NCBI GenBank assembly: GCA_963995505.1
Contig: OZ023187.1
Span: forward strand, 4,843,501 to 4,907,500
Length of the DNA stretch: 64,000 bases
From: Hypericum androsaemum
Taxonomy: Eukaryota > Streptophyta > Magnoliopsida > Malpighiales > Hypericaceae
Direction of reading: 5' to 3'
Each line of letters opens with the position of its first letter. Positions within the stretch are counted from its first letter, which is position 1. Positions 11,538-23,346 of this stretch are shown here, one piece after another. The notes under the pieces were generated by a model, which was not told where the DNA came from, searched no databases, and worked only from the letters and a program-made list of their open reading frames with translations. Both the position numbers and the translations under genes were made by a program.

Positions 11538-12076
11538 GCCGGGTAACAAGTAGGTGATTGTATTTGCACCTCTAGTTCCGTAATGGTTCGACTAGATGAT
11601 CAGGTCCATTTGGATTTGACGTTAGCAATTAACTCGAGGCAATTAGCCTCTGATGGTTTCTGGTTATTAGCAGCAGACGCTAATGCTGTACTTTAGCCTA
11701 ATATTCTGATGTAGTAAACTCTTATATAGTTAATGGAGACGATAAAATTCTCTCAGCCTGATGCAGTAAGGTTCTTCTCTTGCATTTTTCTTTTTCAAAA
11801 CCGAACAATTACAAGTTGGTCTTTAGGTACATTGTCTCTTGAGGTACTTCGTATTAAGACAAAACAAGCAAACAGGACCCGAGGGACATCGACCAATGCT
11901 TTGTCATTAAGCACCAAATAGATTTTGCATTCATCTTCCATTCTATAAGATTTGGCAGACTCTCTTGCATTCATCGACCGATGCTTATTCTGATACCACT
12001 TGCAATAGATTTCCATCAGATTATGTCTCAGTACTATATGGCCATACATGTCGGATATAATTTCAGGAGTGCTTTT
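11538..12076 (+). pseudogene. remnant of the small-secreted-protein gene 3' end and flank
   Basis: GGGTAACAAGTAGGTGATTG and the following few hundred bases match the last codons, 3' UTR and downstream flank of the gene at 61700-62110. The coding part upstream of the last few codons is absent. It sits between PP2-B and a PAH remnant, the same order as in unit 5. Confidence 0.75.
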
Positions 12077-12257
12077 TGCCTGCGCGGAGCCTTCTTTCTT
12101 TAGCTCCTCTGTTTCCGTTGATGAGCTTCGGCAATCCGCTTCCTCTTCCTTCCATCCTCCTCAGTCAAATCCGAATAACGATTGGACTCTGAGCCATCAT
12201 CCTCCCCATTCTCATCCTCATAATCAAGCGGAGTTAAAAGTGACCCGAACTCCTACA
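12077..12257 (-). pseudogene. remnant of the PAH-domain gene
   Basis: This minus-strand piece matches the acidic and basic C-terminal part of the PAH genes (the codons for DYDDEDEDGED through RKRKRIAEAHQQ), with an altered frame. The PAH-like domains are gone. The identical remnant is at 50463-50643. Confidence 0.75.
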
Positions 12258-13336
12258 TGATATTTTTAGTTGCGCGTCGGATTCCATTGCCTCGGAAGAA
12301 TTTCCTATTTAGATTGTCTTTCAAGAACAGGTTTGCGTCTTGTTTTAGGCTGGAGGAAGCGTGCTCTTGCGCTCGGGATAAGAAAATTTTACCTCTCTCC
12401 AACCAATTTCATGGTCGGTCCCACGTGATTAATTTTTTTTCCTAATTTTTTATTAAAAAATTCAGTGATTCTAATATTGTTATTCCAGTATACTAATTAG
12501 TTACTCGATGGTGGGGAGTATAAAAAATTTATAAACATTGATAGGGAAATCCAGATGTAATTGGATAATGAGTCCATAACTTTATTATTCTGACTTACCA
12601 ATCTCTCACAAAAAAATTTGACAAAGGTGGATTGCAGAAATTGTGTAGTGTAGCAACAAAAGATATTAAGCTCCAAAGTTTAATCAAATTAATAGGTGTA
12701 TAAAATATTATATTGTTTTTAGAAAAAATAGTTGCATTTCCCATATTTTCATTTTGTTCTTTACTCCTTTAAAATATGAAGTTAAAACTCAACTTGAGTT
12801 TGATCCTAAACTCGACATCTGATCCAACCGGTGGTCAACGCCAAGTTATTCGGTCGGAGTTGGCGGTTGGACTTGTCGGTCCAGCTAAAAATGTTTTCCT
12901 TTTTACAAAGATGCATGTTTAAATTTAAAAGTAGTTAAATTGTTGTTTTGATGCTTGTATTTTATAATTTTACATTAAAATTAGATAATGTTGATAATTA
13001 TTTGATATTTTAATACTAAATATAATAAATAATATTTGAATGAAATATCGGGTCACCCTCAGCCTCGTTTTTAATAGTGACTTTAAGATTTTTTTGATCT
13101 CGCTTCTTACTTACTTGAGTGCATGTTGGTTGTTTTATGCATCTCACTACGAAGAAAAGCATTGAACTTTATGCCTTGGAGTGGACACCATATGTTTGGT
13201 AAAATGCTCCAATGGCCCTGCACTTGCACTCTTACTCAAGTGGGCAACCGTGAGCGTCACGATTGGCCGCAAATTAAACAAAAATAGTGAGTTCCTGGAA
13301 TTTGAATAACACAAGGCAGAGAAGTTGGAACATAAC
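12258..13336. other. AT-rich intergenic sequence, no gene seen
   Basis: The segment from about 12440 to 12790 resembles 7860-8300 near PAH copy 1, so it is the old PAH 5' flank. The last part (near ACCATATGTTTGGTAAAATG) is a downstream flank shared by several RLP genes (8660, 13190, 23810, 51570). Confidence 0.6.
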
Positions 13337-13343
13337 ATATTCG

Positions 13344-13700
13344 ATGTCCACTGCAACGGTGGTGGTCCAAGAAGGTCAGTCATTTCAGCATATTGCGACA
13401 AAATCAAGCTCCCGGGTGAGGAAGTTTACTAGCAAAGCGGCCGCTCTAAAGAAGATTTCGATGCGTAAGGTAAAGATCAAACCTCCATCTTTGCCTTTAG
13501 TTGATCAAGCTGCTCCTTCCGCTGTTGATCCTGTGGTTCCGGAGGTAAGTGACGATGCACAAGCTGAGGAGCAAGCGACTGAGGCTCTGAACATCGCCCT
13601 GCAAGTGAGTCTTTCTTTGGTGGAAGACTATTCTACAACTCTTCTACGATTCAAGGAATTGGCGCGTAGTGATCGAGTAAAGCGCTTTGACCCTCCTTGA
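13344..13700 (+). CDS. 118-codon ORF inside the LINE-like insertion, function unknown
   Basis: The ATG straddles the target duplication and the insert, so translation from it would be accidental. The product (MSTATVVVQEGQSFQH and on, ending RVKRFDPP) has a basic region (RKFTSKAAALKKISMRKVKI), an acidic Ala-rich middle and no domain I recognise. It may be the tail of a retroelement ORF. The partner at 51730-52086 keeps the frame with four amino-acid changes, which recent duplication alone explains. Confidence 0.35.
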   Translation: MSTATVVVQEGQSFQHIATKSSSRVRKFTSKAAALKKISMRKVKIKPPSLPLVDQAAPSAVDPVVPEVSDDAQAEEQATEALNIALQVSLSLVEDYSTTLLRFKELARSDRVKRFDPP

Positions 13701-13913
13701 TGTTTGGCCGTGTTTCATCATGCTTTTAGGAGTTTTGGAGATTTTTTTTGGCATATAAACTGTGAAATTTTTGGTGTGTACTAGTTAGCGTCTAGCATCG
13801 CTTAGCCCTAATAGCTGCATAACTAGTACCTATGGAGCTGTATTTCGGTAGAGTTTGGTATAATACTTTGATATTTTTGCTGAGAAGTAATTTAATTTTA
13901 CCTTTCAAAAAAA
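13345..13913 (+). mobile_element. 5'-truncated LINE-like retroposon with target duplication
   Basis: The insertion is flanked by ATATTCGA at 13337-13344 and 13914-13921. It ends in TTTACCTTTC followed by an oligo(A) run, the usual 3' end of a plant non-LTR element. Flanks of other RLP copies (38883 and 63805, reading CATTTTCGAA before GAATAAA) show the uninterrupted site. The same insertion with the same duplication is in the partner copy at 51731-52300, so it predates the segmental duplication. Confidence 0.8.
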
Positions 13914-14010
13914 ATATTCGAAATTGAATAAAGCAAGTTCGAGAACGAAGAAAGCAAGACAGAGGGAAGTAGGAAATGATGGAATGACTGACAATTACAG
14001 TGACATGGTT

Positions 14011-17000
14011 TTATGTCCTGCGTCTGGTTCTTCTGCTTCCCCGCTTCGTCCTGATCCTGTAGAACCTCATCAGCTGCTCCTTGGTTGTGAACCAGAACCC
14101 GATAACCAATCCGAGAACAATCCCGCACCCATATCCAAGCAAGACGATCTTCCAGTCCAAGGATATGCCGGAGCCTTCGTCTCCTTTTTGCTCAGGTTGA
14201 GGGGAGGCCTCGGGATCTTGGCACTTCTTTGACAGTGGCTCCCCGCACAACTCTAAATTCCCTTCGTATGAGCTGTTGCCGAATGTACGGAACTGGTTTG
14301 CTTGTAGTATAAGACCCACCAGCTGATTATGCGAGACGTTGAAGTATTCGAGGAAGGTGAGTTGTTCGAGATGCGATGGGATCTCTCCTGAGAGGAAGTT
14401 AGCTGATAGATCCAAGATGGGAATTAACTGTATCTCGCCTGAAAGATGACTTTAGTTGAGAATTCTCACTAAACACATAAAGGGCGTGGTGAAAGCAACC
14501 ATGATGGGTAAAGTGGAGTCGCCCGTAAAGAAGTTTCAATGATACGAAGAAAGAGGAGTGGAAGCTCCTAGACTGGAAAGTGATGAGTGTGGTGTGCTTG
14601 TCATTGTCTAGGAGTGTGATGACCAAGGAGGGTGCTTTGTATACGATGAGGAACGCCCATGACAGCATTGGCCTTGAGAGTGCGACAGAAGATGCGGAGT
14701 AGCATTGTCGACTTGGCCATGTGTGTGAGAAGAGGATGAGGGTGCTTTATTCTTGAGGGAAGCTACCAAAGGTTGAAGATCATAGAGATGGATCTTCTGG
14801 AGCCTGTGATCTTGAGTTTCAAGAGGTAGCAGTTTCTGAAAAGTTGAGAAGCTTAAATTGGTCCGAGTGAAGGGACCGGCCCGGTGACATCCTTGGGTGG
14901 TTCGTGCTATAAGACCTCCATTGGCATGAAGGATCTTGAGGTGTGCTTGAGATCGAGAAATGGCGGAGAGTACAAGCTCCAAGAGTTCAAGTACTGTGAA
15001 GGGAAGACAATAGCTAGAAACTCTGAAGAAGATGGCATCGTGGGAAGATGAACATGATGATCAATGGTAGAGCCATCAGCCCGTAAACAACAAACACAGA
15101 ATTGACACATCAGCTCTCAATGACGTTAGTTGAGGATTCGCAGCTTCGAGAACCATGACTTGTTAACAGGGCCTCTGATTTCTCCTGAAAATTGATTGGA
15201 TCGCAGGAATAGGACTTCCAAGTTTGGGAGATCTCCTGACCAATACGGAAAATCCCCGGCAATGTAGTTGCTGCTGAGATCAACAGTCTCTAACATTCGA
15301 CAACCAACTAATGATGGCAACAACCCATCAAGCTGATTACCACTTAGATCCATGAAAGTCAAGCTGGTCAAATTGGAAAGAGTTCTAGGAATATCCTCTC
15401 TGAACAAGTTGTTTGCTAGATTCAAAACCGTCAAATTTGAAAAGTTGCCTAAACATGGAGGGATGGATCCACTCAAGTTGTTCAGCTCCAGGTAGAGGTA
15501 AACAAGAGAGAGCAAACCACAAAATGAAATTGGAATCTCTCCGGATAAAGAGTTACTGCGAGCAACAAAGTAAGAGATGGAAGGAGGTAGGATTGGAAGT
15601 TGACCTTGGATGTTGTTGTTGGAGAGGTACACCACTTGTAGGTTAGTGAAAGATGAAAAAATGGAAGACTGCTCGAAACCGGTGAAAAGATTATGTCGAA
15701 GATCCAAGAAGCCCAAAGTGTCCCGGCTTAGATCTCCTAACCATTTTGGTATATCTCCTCGAATGTTGTTGCCTTTGAGTACTAGGTAATTCAAGTCATT
15801 TTGGTATCTCAGGAAAGAAGGAATCACCCCCAAGTTGCAATAGGGCATTGACAGGATCTGGAATTTCGGAAGAAGAGATACGTTGCTGTTGATTTCGGTG
15901 AGCACTGTCAGGTTGCTTCCTGCCAGCTGCAATTCTTGCAGATTTCTAAGGCTGGTAAACATCTCAAATCTCAGGGTACCAGTTAACAGGTTAGGCCCAA
16001 GATAAAGTGTATTAAGGTGTTCAAGTTCGAAGATGGAGTCTGGAATTGAGCCCTGCAACTGGTTAGATCCAACATTTAGTGTAACAAGTTGGGTAAGGTT
16101 TGAGAGCCATGATGGTACCGGTCCAGATAATTGATTTTTCTGAAGGGCGAATAACTGTAGCTGGGTCAAGTTTTGTAGGCTTGGAATTGAGCCAACCAAC
16201 TGATTATATTCAAGATGTAATTGAACAAGCTTGGCAAGGTTTGAGAGCTTTGGCGGTATATGTCCGGTTAATTGGTTGTTTGCAAGGGAGAGAGTTTTTA
16301 GCTGGGTCAAGTTGGACAGAGGTAATGGAATTTCTCCTGAAAGATTGTTGGTTCTGATGTGTAGATATGTGAGCCCCGTAAGATCACCTAAAGAAGATGG
16401 GATTGGACCAGAAAGATCATTATGATCAAGTCTCATATAGGTCAGGTTTTTAAGACAAGCTAGAGAACTTGGGATGGGACCTGACAAATTGTTATGGCCA
16501 AGATTCACGTGCTGGAGATTGGTCAGATTACCTAAAGATGATGGAATTGATCCTGAGATACCACAACCATAAAGACTAATATAGGTCAAAGAAGGCGACT
16601 CCAAGACATCGGGGAAGGAAGATGATAACCTGACAAAATCTAGCACAAGTACCTTAAGGCTACTCGTGTTTTTGAAAAGCCTCTTGAAATCAGACGCCTC
16701 AAGTTGGAGCCCTCCATTGCCACCAAGATCAAGCGTTGTCAACTTGGTCAGCATTGTTATTTCAGAAGGAACTCGGCCAGAAAACTGTGAAGATGACAGG
16801 TTCAGAAGAGTAAGCCCTTGGAAAAGGCCTATTTGAGATGGAATTGCAGATTGATTAAAATCGTTATCTGCAAGGCTGAGCTGTTGCAGGTGGACCAAGC
16901 GGAAAAGGGTGCTGCTGGAATTGATTGAGCCATAGAGATGGCTGCTACTGAGATCAAGGCTGATAACATGTCCTGAGATGTCGTCGCATTCGACGCCATC

Positions 17001-17237
17001 CCATAAGCAGCAATCCCTCTCATCCCACGAAGTAGTCTTTGATTGAGCAGAAGTGTCTTTGGAAGAAGAGTTGTTGATAGATAGGCTCTCGCTGAACTGG
17101 ATCAAAGCGGCTCTCTCATCATCCCGACACAAGTGCTTTGGACTGGACAAGGTTCCCACAGAGAACACAGAAAGTATTGCCACTAGTAGAAGGATTGCTC
17201 TGCAGACTAGGGATGTAACACTCGTAGGGAACTTCAT
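14011..17237 (-). pseudogene. RLP B: LRR receptor-like protein gene interrupted by copia fragment
   Basis: The 5' part (15132-17237) encodes a signal peptide, an N-terminal cap with CRDDERAALIQF and the DCCLWDGVEC motif, and many plant-type LRRs, then runs out of frame after SWFSKLRI. The 3' part (14011-14416) encodes the last LRRs, the cap with LCGEPLSKKC, the transmembrane segment and the basic tail. Between them 715 bp of copia sequence replaces the 367 bp present in RLP F (52805-53171). The lost codons include the island region before the last LRRs. Without the patch the gene would have been a normal Cf-like RLP of about 960 residues. A transcript would yield a secreted LRR fragment of about 703 residues without a membrane anchor. 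Confidence 0.93.
14417..15131 (+). mobile_element. internally deleted copia fragment replacing part of RLP B
   Basis: On the plus strand, opposite to the RLP, it holds a gag start (MMGKVESPVKKF near 14499), a jump to mid-gag (KKEEWKLLDWKVMSVV near 14540) and then GAG-pre-integrase (HCRLGHVCEKRM near 14700) with stops. The gag parts match the copia remnant in RLP D (KEEEWKLLDRKAMSVV, 35880-35590), so the same family hit both genes. No LTR is seen at either junction, and 367 bp of host sequence is missing, so this is a replacement, not a simple insertion. Confidence 0.8.
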
Positions 17238-18100
17238 GTTTTCTCGCTTGTTTTGTGGTGATATTTACTCTGCAATCTGGTGCCCCAAGTTTGCAGCGGT
17301 AATTTGTTAGAGCAGTTTTTTCCTGCACCTATTCGGACGGCAGAAGAGCTCCAACTTGACTTCTCACAAGGCCGTAGCATTTGGTGTTGACCAGTTTTTT
17401 GTTTTAATATTTGATATTAAAAATCGAACACTATCTATCGGATTCTATTTTTAATGCTTGAAATAAATACCTATTTAATTCAATCTAAATCTATAACTTT
17501 TAATCAGTCGCTGGGTGCTTATTACCACCTCATATTTGTTATCTAGATTTTCTTCTAAAAATAATAATTTTTTATCTAGATGGTTACTAGTTTGGTTATA
17601 TGTCTGACCCTGAGTCAAATTTTATTTTTGAAAAGGACACGAGTCTGAATTATGAAATTTCAAAGTCTCCCTTTTTTGTTGTGTGGAAAAAAGAGTTTCC
17701 CCTTTATAAGATAGATAGAAATTAGTAAACGTCAATAATGTTAGGATGCAAAACAAATCAGATTTTTCATAAGTGCCTAAGGTAAGTAATCGAACTAATT
17801 AATGATGAAGACGATGATGTCTCGGTTCGAATCAGTAGAAACGCGATATTGCTTAATATTTGTTGAGAAATTATTATCATTTTTCAAATATTTTACCAAT
17901 CTTGAACCTAAGTTATGGATGTGACACCAAAAAAAAAGTTATTTGGCTCCAAATATTCTCGCTTGCGAGTTAATTCGGAAGGAAAACTGATCATTCGTTG
18001 GAAAATGAAGGTTTGTAGTGTATGAGAATGGTTAAAGCCTATACATCGTTTGCTTGGAAAACAGATTTTTTTTAAATACAGATTTTTTAAAAATATCTAA
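17238..18100. promoter_or_regulatory. upstream region of RLP B
   Basis: The stretch just before the ATG (TTCTCGCTTGTTTTGTGGTG in plus orientation) is shared by RLP B, E and F and probably holds the 5' UTR. A block with ACAAGGCCGTAGCATTTGG is common to the 5' flanks of B, D, E and F. It is AT-rich further out. No TATA box is assigned. Confidence 0.45.
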
Positions 18101-18193
18101 GGGAAAAATACAGTTTACCTTATGTAGTTTCACTGATATCACTTTTAGGCCGTGTAGTTTCAAATTGGTAATCTAGTCCCTGTACTTTCCAAT

Positions 18194-19856
18194 TAGAGAT
18201 GGCAGAAATACCCATACCCCGTGGGTTCCTACCCTTACCCTGTGGGTCGAGGGTCTATTGACTTTGACTGGGTCTAAGGTAGGGTATGGGTACAGAGCCA
18301 TTTTTAGAGGAGGGGTCCAGGGTAGGGTATGAATCCTATGAATTTTTATCCTACCCTTACCCTCTTACCCTACTTTAGATCCTACCCAAATTATAACCTA
18401 GATAGACAATTAATAATATATATAATATTCACGAAATTGGTTGCGTGAAGCTTGGAGTGACGGTAATTTCGAATGCTATATCTTATATTATGTTTAAGTT
18501 TAAGTGAATAAGTGTTGCTAATATTATTTCCTACTTGTAATAAAATCTCAAATATTCTAAAATATGATTCAATATTGATGATATTGACTCTGAAATTTGA
18601 GATACACAACAATTTTAATTTTTTTACTAATATACTAGATATTTCATGATTAATCTTCACATATGTATTATATTATTATTGTATTACCGAACCAGCTTAA
18701 AGACATCTTAAAGAATGGAACCTCAAAGCTTAATTAAGTTGTGATCTGTCTCCTTTTTGCTTGGAGTTCTAGCTGAGGTGCTACTAGCTCAGAATTTTTG
18801 TTTACATTTTGACTTTCTATCTTCTTCCAAAAATATTGGAACCTAAAAGCTTGTTCTTTATTTTTTTTAGTTGTTTATGCATTTGGAACTTGAAAGAACA
18901 AATCTTTTACCATTTAACTTAAATTATAAAATTTGATATTTCATTATTTCTTGAAATTTTTATTGAATATTTATGTGCATATGAAATGTCTTGAATTTAT
19001 AATTTATTTAAATTATATATAATTACAAATTATGTTTAAAAGTATTATTAGCAATGTCTTGTATTTAATTCAAAGGTCGGATCCCTGCACACCCTACAAA
19101 CCCTGCAGACTCTGAGGGTAAAGATATGAGTCTAATAATGAAATTTTTTGAGAGTCGAAGGTAAGGTATGGGTCCTACTCTCCAGACTAGAGTATGGGTA
19201 GAGTCCTACCCAATATTTTTAAAACTGACCCGGAAGGCGACCCGGAATCTTTAAATTTTTTGGTTCATCTGGTTCGATCGGTCAAGTCACCGGTCGAACC
19301 GGTACTTATATTTTTATATTAATATTATAAAATATAGTTTAATAAATTTAATTTAGCATAAAAAATAATAAAATATTAAATAAGTTCAAATATTTAGCAA
19401 TTTTGTTATAGAATTTATCCAAACAAATTCTTCAAACATCTATTTAAGAAGTATAAAAGTAAAAGAACATGATTATACATATTTTTTGTTTGACATATTA
19501 GTCCAATTCGTTTGACATAGTTAATATATTATCGAGAATTGTTAAAAAAAAGTTTGTTTTGATCAAAAAGTGATGTACACGCTCCGAGCTTGGAAATAGA
19601 TATTTTATTTCTAAATTAAATTCGATAAAATGGAAAAAATAAATATTAATTTTTCTGATCTGGGCAAACAGGGTCACTCAAAAGTACCTGACCGGATGGT
19701 CTGACCAGATTTTGACTGGTCAAACTGCTGGCTGGGTTTTAGGCAAAACTCGACCCAGATTTGGTTCCGAGTAGCGATCAGACTGGTCGGACTGTCGGTC
19801 GGACCGTAGTTTTTAAAACATTGGTCCCACCTATACTCTACCCTACGTCATCCCTA
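18194..19856. mobile_element. hAT-like non-autonomous element, copy 1
   Basis: Ends TAGAGATGGCAG and (reverse complement) TAGGGATGACGTAG form short imperfect inverted repeats typical of hAT elements. Subterminal regions are rich in GGGTA/TACCC motifs. The left flank is TTTCCAAT; the right copy of this 8-bp duplication is damaged here but intact in the partner (57691-57698). No transposase is encoded. Confidence 0.8.
19211..19823. mobile_element. 613-bp hAT-like element nested in the previous one
   Basis: Imperfect terminal repeats CAATATTTTTAAAAC and CAATGTTTTAAAAAC flank sequence rich in GGTCCGACC-like words. The flanks are GTCCTACC (19203-19210) and GTCCCACC (19824-19831). In the partner copy the right flank still reads GTCCTACC. 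A related element lies at 38048-38513. Confidence 0.75.
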
Positions 19857-20036
19857 TTTCCACCTAGTTTGCCACGTAGGCCAAAATGATGTAGTTTTAC
19901 TCTCCACATGGCGTGGTGACTAGATAAATTATTTGACTCAAACTTACTCGGAACGACGTCGTTTTATGGGAAAATTACAAAATCAATCTCAATTATTGTT
20001 TATATTATTTCAAAAGATCCCCACCTTCGACAACAT

Positions 20037-22869
20037 GGTCATGACCATCACTACGACCATCAGCTCTCTTTCATAACTGGACATCGCCAGGTACTTGGGA
20101 CCCATCGCCTTACTATAATAAGCAATAAGATGGCCACGTTGCATAAGAATAGCTCCTACTCCATGTCCTAAAGCATCAGTCTCTATCACGAACACTTCTT
20201 CAAAATCAGGTAGAGCCAAGACTGACGTGGTGGTCATAGCCTCCTTCAGCTTCTGAAAAGCTTTTGTTGCTTCTTCATCCTAGTGGAATCCTTCCTTCTT
20301 CAATAACTGGGTCAGGGGTTTGCTGATCAGTCCATATCCCTCGACAAACCTCTGGTAGTACCCGTATAATCCCAAGAACCTCTAAGCTGCTTCAATATTC
20401 TTGGCTACTCTTGCACAATCTGGATCTTCTTCTGGTTAGTCGAGATTCCTCTCCTATCAATGATATGACCCAGTTACTAGATGGAGGTGGACCCAAAAGT
20501 ACATTTAAACAGCTTTGCAAAGAATTGTTCCTCCTTTAAGATGCCCAGTACTTGCTGGAGATGTTGTGCATGCTTCTCAAAGGTGGAGCTATACATCAGG
20601 ATATCATCAAAAAAACACAAGAACAAACTTCCTTAAGAGTGGCATGAAGGTGTCATTCATTGTGCTTTGGAAGAAGGCTGGAGCATTAGTCAAGCCAAAA
20701 GGCATTACCAAGAATTCATAATGCCCTTCCTGAGTTCTAAAAGCTATCTTGTATACATCTGAAGGATTCATCCTTATTTGATGTTAACCAGACCTTAGAG
20801 AACTATTTAGCTCCCTTAGCTCATCCAACAACTCTTCAATGATTGGAATATGATACTTATCCTTAAATGTGATGTCATTAAGAAATCTATAATCTACACA
20901 ACTTCTTCTTCACAGGCACCACGGGAGAGGCAAAATTACTCTGGCTGTTCTGTATGATTTCTAGCTCGAGCATATCTTTCACCATCTTTTCCACATTGTT
21001 TTTCTAGACAACTGACTATTTGTAGGGTTTTAGATTCACTGGCTCGCTTCCAGTCTTCAAGGGAATGCTGTGTGTATGACTTCTGTTAAGTGGTAGGCCT
21101 CTGGGTTCTGCAAAAACTTCTCCAGACTGCTGTAACAATCTCTTTATCCCTTGGGGCCTCTTCTCTTCATCTGTAGTATCGAACCCTGCCTCCATGATCA
21201 TAGGTCTAATTAAAGCAAGGCTATAGAACTCCATCTTGGAAGATTCTCCTTCCCCTTTTATCAGCTTACCCATGTTCTTAGTAGAGGTCTCTTCCAGGCT
21301 ATGCTTATGAGATCCCCTCTGCACTACACGATCGCCATTGACATTGAAGCCCATCTTGAGAAGCTTAAAATTATAACATATATCTCCCAAGGTCTCGAGC
21401 CATTGCACTCCCAAAACCATGTTACAAATTCCCTCATGTGCATCTGCCAGGTGAACTCCTTGCAGATCTTAGAGACTCAATCTCACTTCCATCTACCACT
21501 CTCACTTTCACGGGTTTGTGCTCCATCAAAGTACACCCTAGCTTCTCCACCAAATTTGCATCGAGAAAGTTGTGAGTGCTCCCGGAGTCAATAAGTATAA
21601 AGATGGTCTGCCCACTAGCTTGCCTAAGACTTTGAAGGTCTTCTAGTTCTAAAATTTGCTCCCCATCATAGCATGTGTTGAGATCATGGGGTTCTCCTCT
21701 ACTTCTTCCTCTTCACATACCAACAGCTCAGTTTCATCCTCTTCCACCTGCTATTTGTTCTCCTAGCACATCTGTGTTCAGGAGAGTACTTCTCATGACA
21801 ATAGAAGCAAATTCCTTTGGTCCTCTTCTCTTCAAGCTCTACTCTACTCTTGAACCTTCCTTGGTATTTTTCTCGATCTAGATTCATGTTAAGAGAAGGT
21901 TTTGCTACCTTCCCTGACCTACTACTCCTAAGGGACCCCGTAGAGTTGTCTCCTGGAAACTTATAGGGCACGTTAGCTGCACTTACCAAACAGTAATGGG
22001 GTTTGCAGGTGCGGACAGAACATCAGGCCTCACATATTCCTTTGTATTCCATTGGTTCATCCAGATAACAGTCTATTGTATCCTAACTAAAGCAGCAATC
22101 TCTGGTCTTAACCCGTTCAAGAACAAGGTGGTTGCATACGCTTGTGTAACTGAAACTCTACACAGCAATACTTCAAAGTCATTCTGACAATCTAACACAC
22201 TACCCTCATGTCTCAACCTTAAAAAATCGTCCAGTGGATCATCATCATAGACAGATCCCCCTGAATCTCCTAGTAGCCTCTAACTTTAACTCCTCCCAAG
22301 TAATCTTCCCTAGCCCCTCCCCCAGCTTCTCTAAGCTATGGTACCATTGTAAAGCAACACCCTACAGATACATCACCGCCAGCCCATCTTATGGCTCTTT
22401 TCTACCCTCTCTATCTTAAAGTAATAATCTACTTTAATGATTCAACTTTTCACATCATCTCCCTCAAAACTAGGAAACTCCATCTTAGGATTTCTACAAT
22501 AATAACCATGTCCATGAGGGTCCTTGCTTACCTCATCTTTACAAGATCTCGCAGGTTCAGCAGTCCCCCTCATTGTAGAGCCACTTGATTGGTTGTTCTC
22601 CACTCTAGATCTGACCACTCCTTTAAACCCCAGACTAACTCCTCCCCTTCTTTGCATCACACTTTGATTTTGGAGGTGAAGTGTAACCAGTTGCGACTGG
22701 ATGTCCTCCAACCTTGCATTTAGAGCTTTGTTATAAGCCTCTCTCACAGCTTGGGCCATGTTAGCCCCCAACTCATCGAGCCTCTGATTCATCCTCACAA
22801 GCATAGCACCAATCTCATCGTTCCTCGTGATCTCAAGCCAAGGAACTCAAGCTCTGATACCAAATATTA
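20037..22869 (-). pseudogene. Ty3/gypsy gag-pol remnant
   Basis: Read on the minus strand: primer-binding site at 22846-22863 (TGGTATCAGAGCTTGAG), gag (22804-22442), a CCHC knuckle with CFYCHEKYSPEHRC (about 21800), protease and start of reverse transcriptase (21420-21016, ending in PVNLKPYK), an RT catalytic FFDDIL near 20610, and the RNase H start with LPDFEEVFVIETDALGHG (20237-20010). Many stops and shifts interrupt it, for example a TAG where a Trp is expected near 20281. RT before RNase H without an upstream integrase fits Ty3/gypsy. The rest of pol and the 3' LTR are missing at about 20036. Confidence 0.9.
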
Positions 22870-23346
22870 TGTGTTAAGCTAACTCAAACTTACTAAAGCA
22901 ATGGAACAGTAACCAATGGGATAAAATAATCTTCCCAGGAAGCAAAATCACTTCGAGGTGAAGCGTTATCTTGTCCAACTCGTGTAGTTTATGAGGAAGA
23001 ACTAGAGTGTGGAGAGAAATTAAGAGTATAAGAAGAGAATCACACATAAAGCTTGCCGTCAAGCAAAGGCCAAATCAAGTCTGTCGTGCTTCTCTTTTTC
23101 ATTCATATATATATTGGTGTTATTACATCAAAAACCCTAGTTTCTGGGGGCCACAAAACATCATCATTCTCTTGCCACCATGATTCTTTGGAACCACATA
23201 CTTCAGCTAGTACTACTGATAACTACTACTAACCCGACAAGGATGAAATTAACTCACGGTCAAGACCTAAAGTAACCATGGCTATCAGCCGAGTTACAAA
23301 AAGCTGCAGAATTTGGCTAAGGCAGGAAAAGAACAAAAATCTTGCA
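22870..23346 (-). repeat. 5' LTR of the gypsy remnant (approximate outer end)
   Basis: The inner edge is set by the primer-binding site: the LTR ends in ACACA on the minus strand, seven bases before TGGTATCAGAGC. A TATATATATGAATG motif lies near 23105 on the minus strand. The outer end near 23346 is set only by a plausible TGCAAG start. Confidence 0.55.

Larger units (their letters stand above)
9326..20036. repeat. segmental duplication, copy 1 (partner 47687-57917)
   Basis: This block runs collinear with 47687-57917. The offset between copies is constant at 38386 from 11733 to at least 13700, with only scattered substitutions, then changes at identifiable indels. Shared contents are a PP2-B gene, remnants of the secreted-protein and PAH genes, a LINE-like insertion, an RLP gene, its upstream region and nested hAT elements. 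Copy-specific changes are a copia patch in RLP B here, and a 31-bp PP2-B deletion and RLP deletions in the partner. Confidence 0.95.
18101..20036. mobile_element. MULE-like terminal sequence, split by a hAT element, copy 1
   Basis: After removing the hAT at 18194-19856, the sequence reads like the long terminal inverted repeat of the element at 44821-46218: GTAGTTTCAAATTGG, then a GACGTCGTTTT motif, then TTGTTTATATTATTTCAAAA. The right end is lost where a gypsy remnant begins at about 20037. Copy 2 starts at 55944. Confidence 0.6.

Noticed and set aside
11795..12049. Minus-strand 84-codon ORF, duplicated at 50181-50435.
   Set aside because: It lies in the 3' flank remnant of the secreted-protein gene, and related sequence at 31980-32150 has stops in this frame.
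13147..13407. Minus-strand 86-codon ORF, repeated identically at 51533-51793.
   Set aside because: It spans the RLP flank and the LINE-like insertion border; its identity between copies comes from the segmental duplication.
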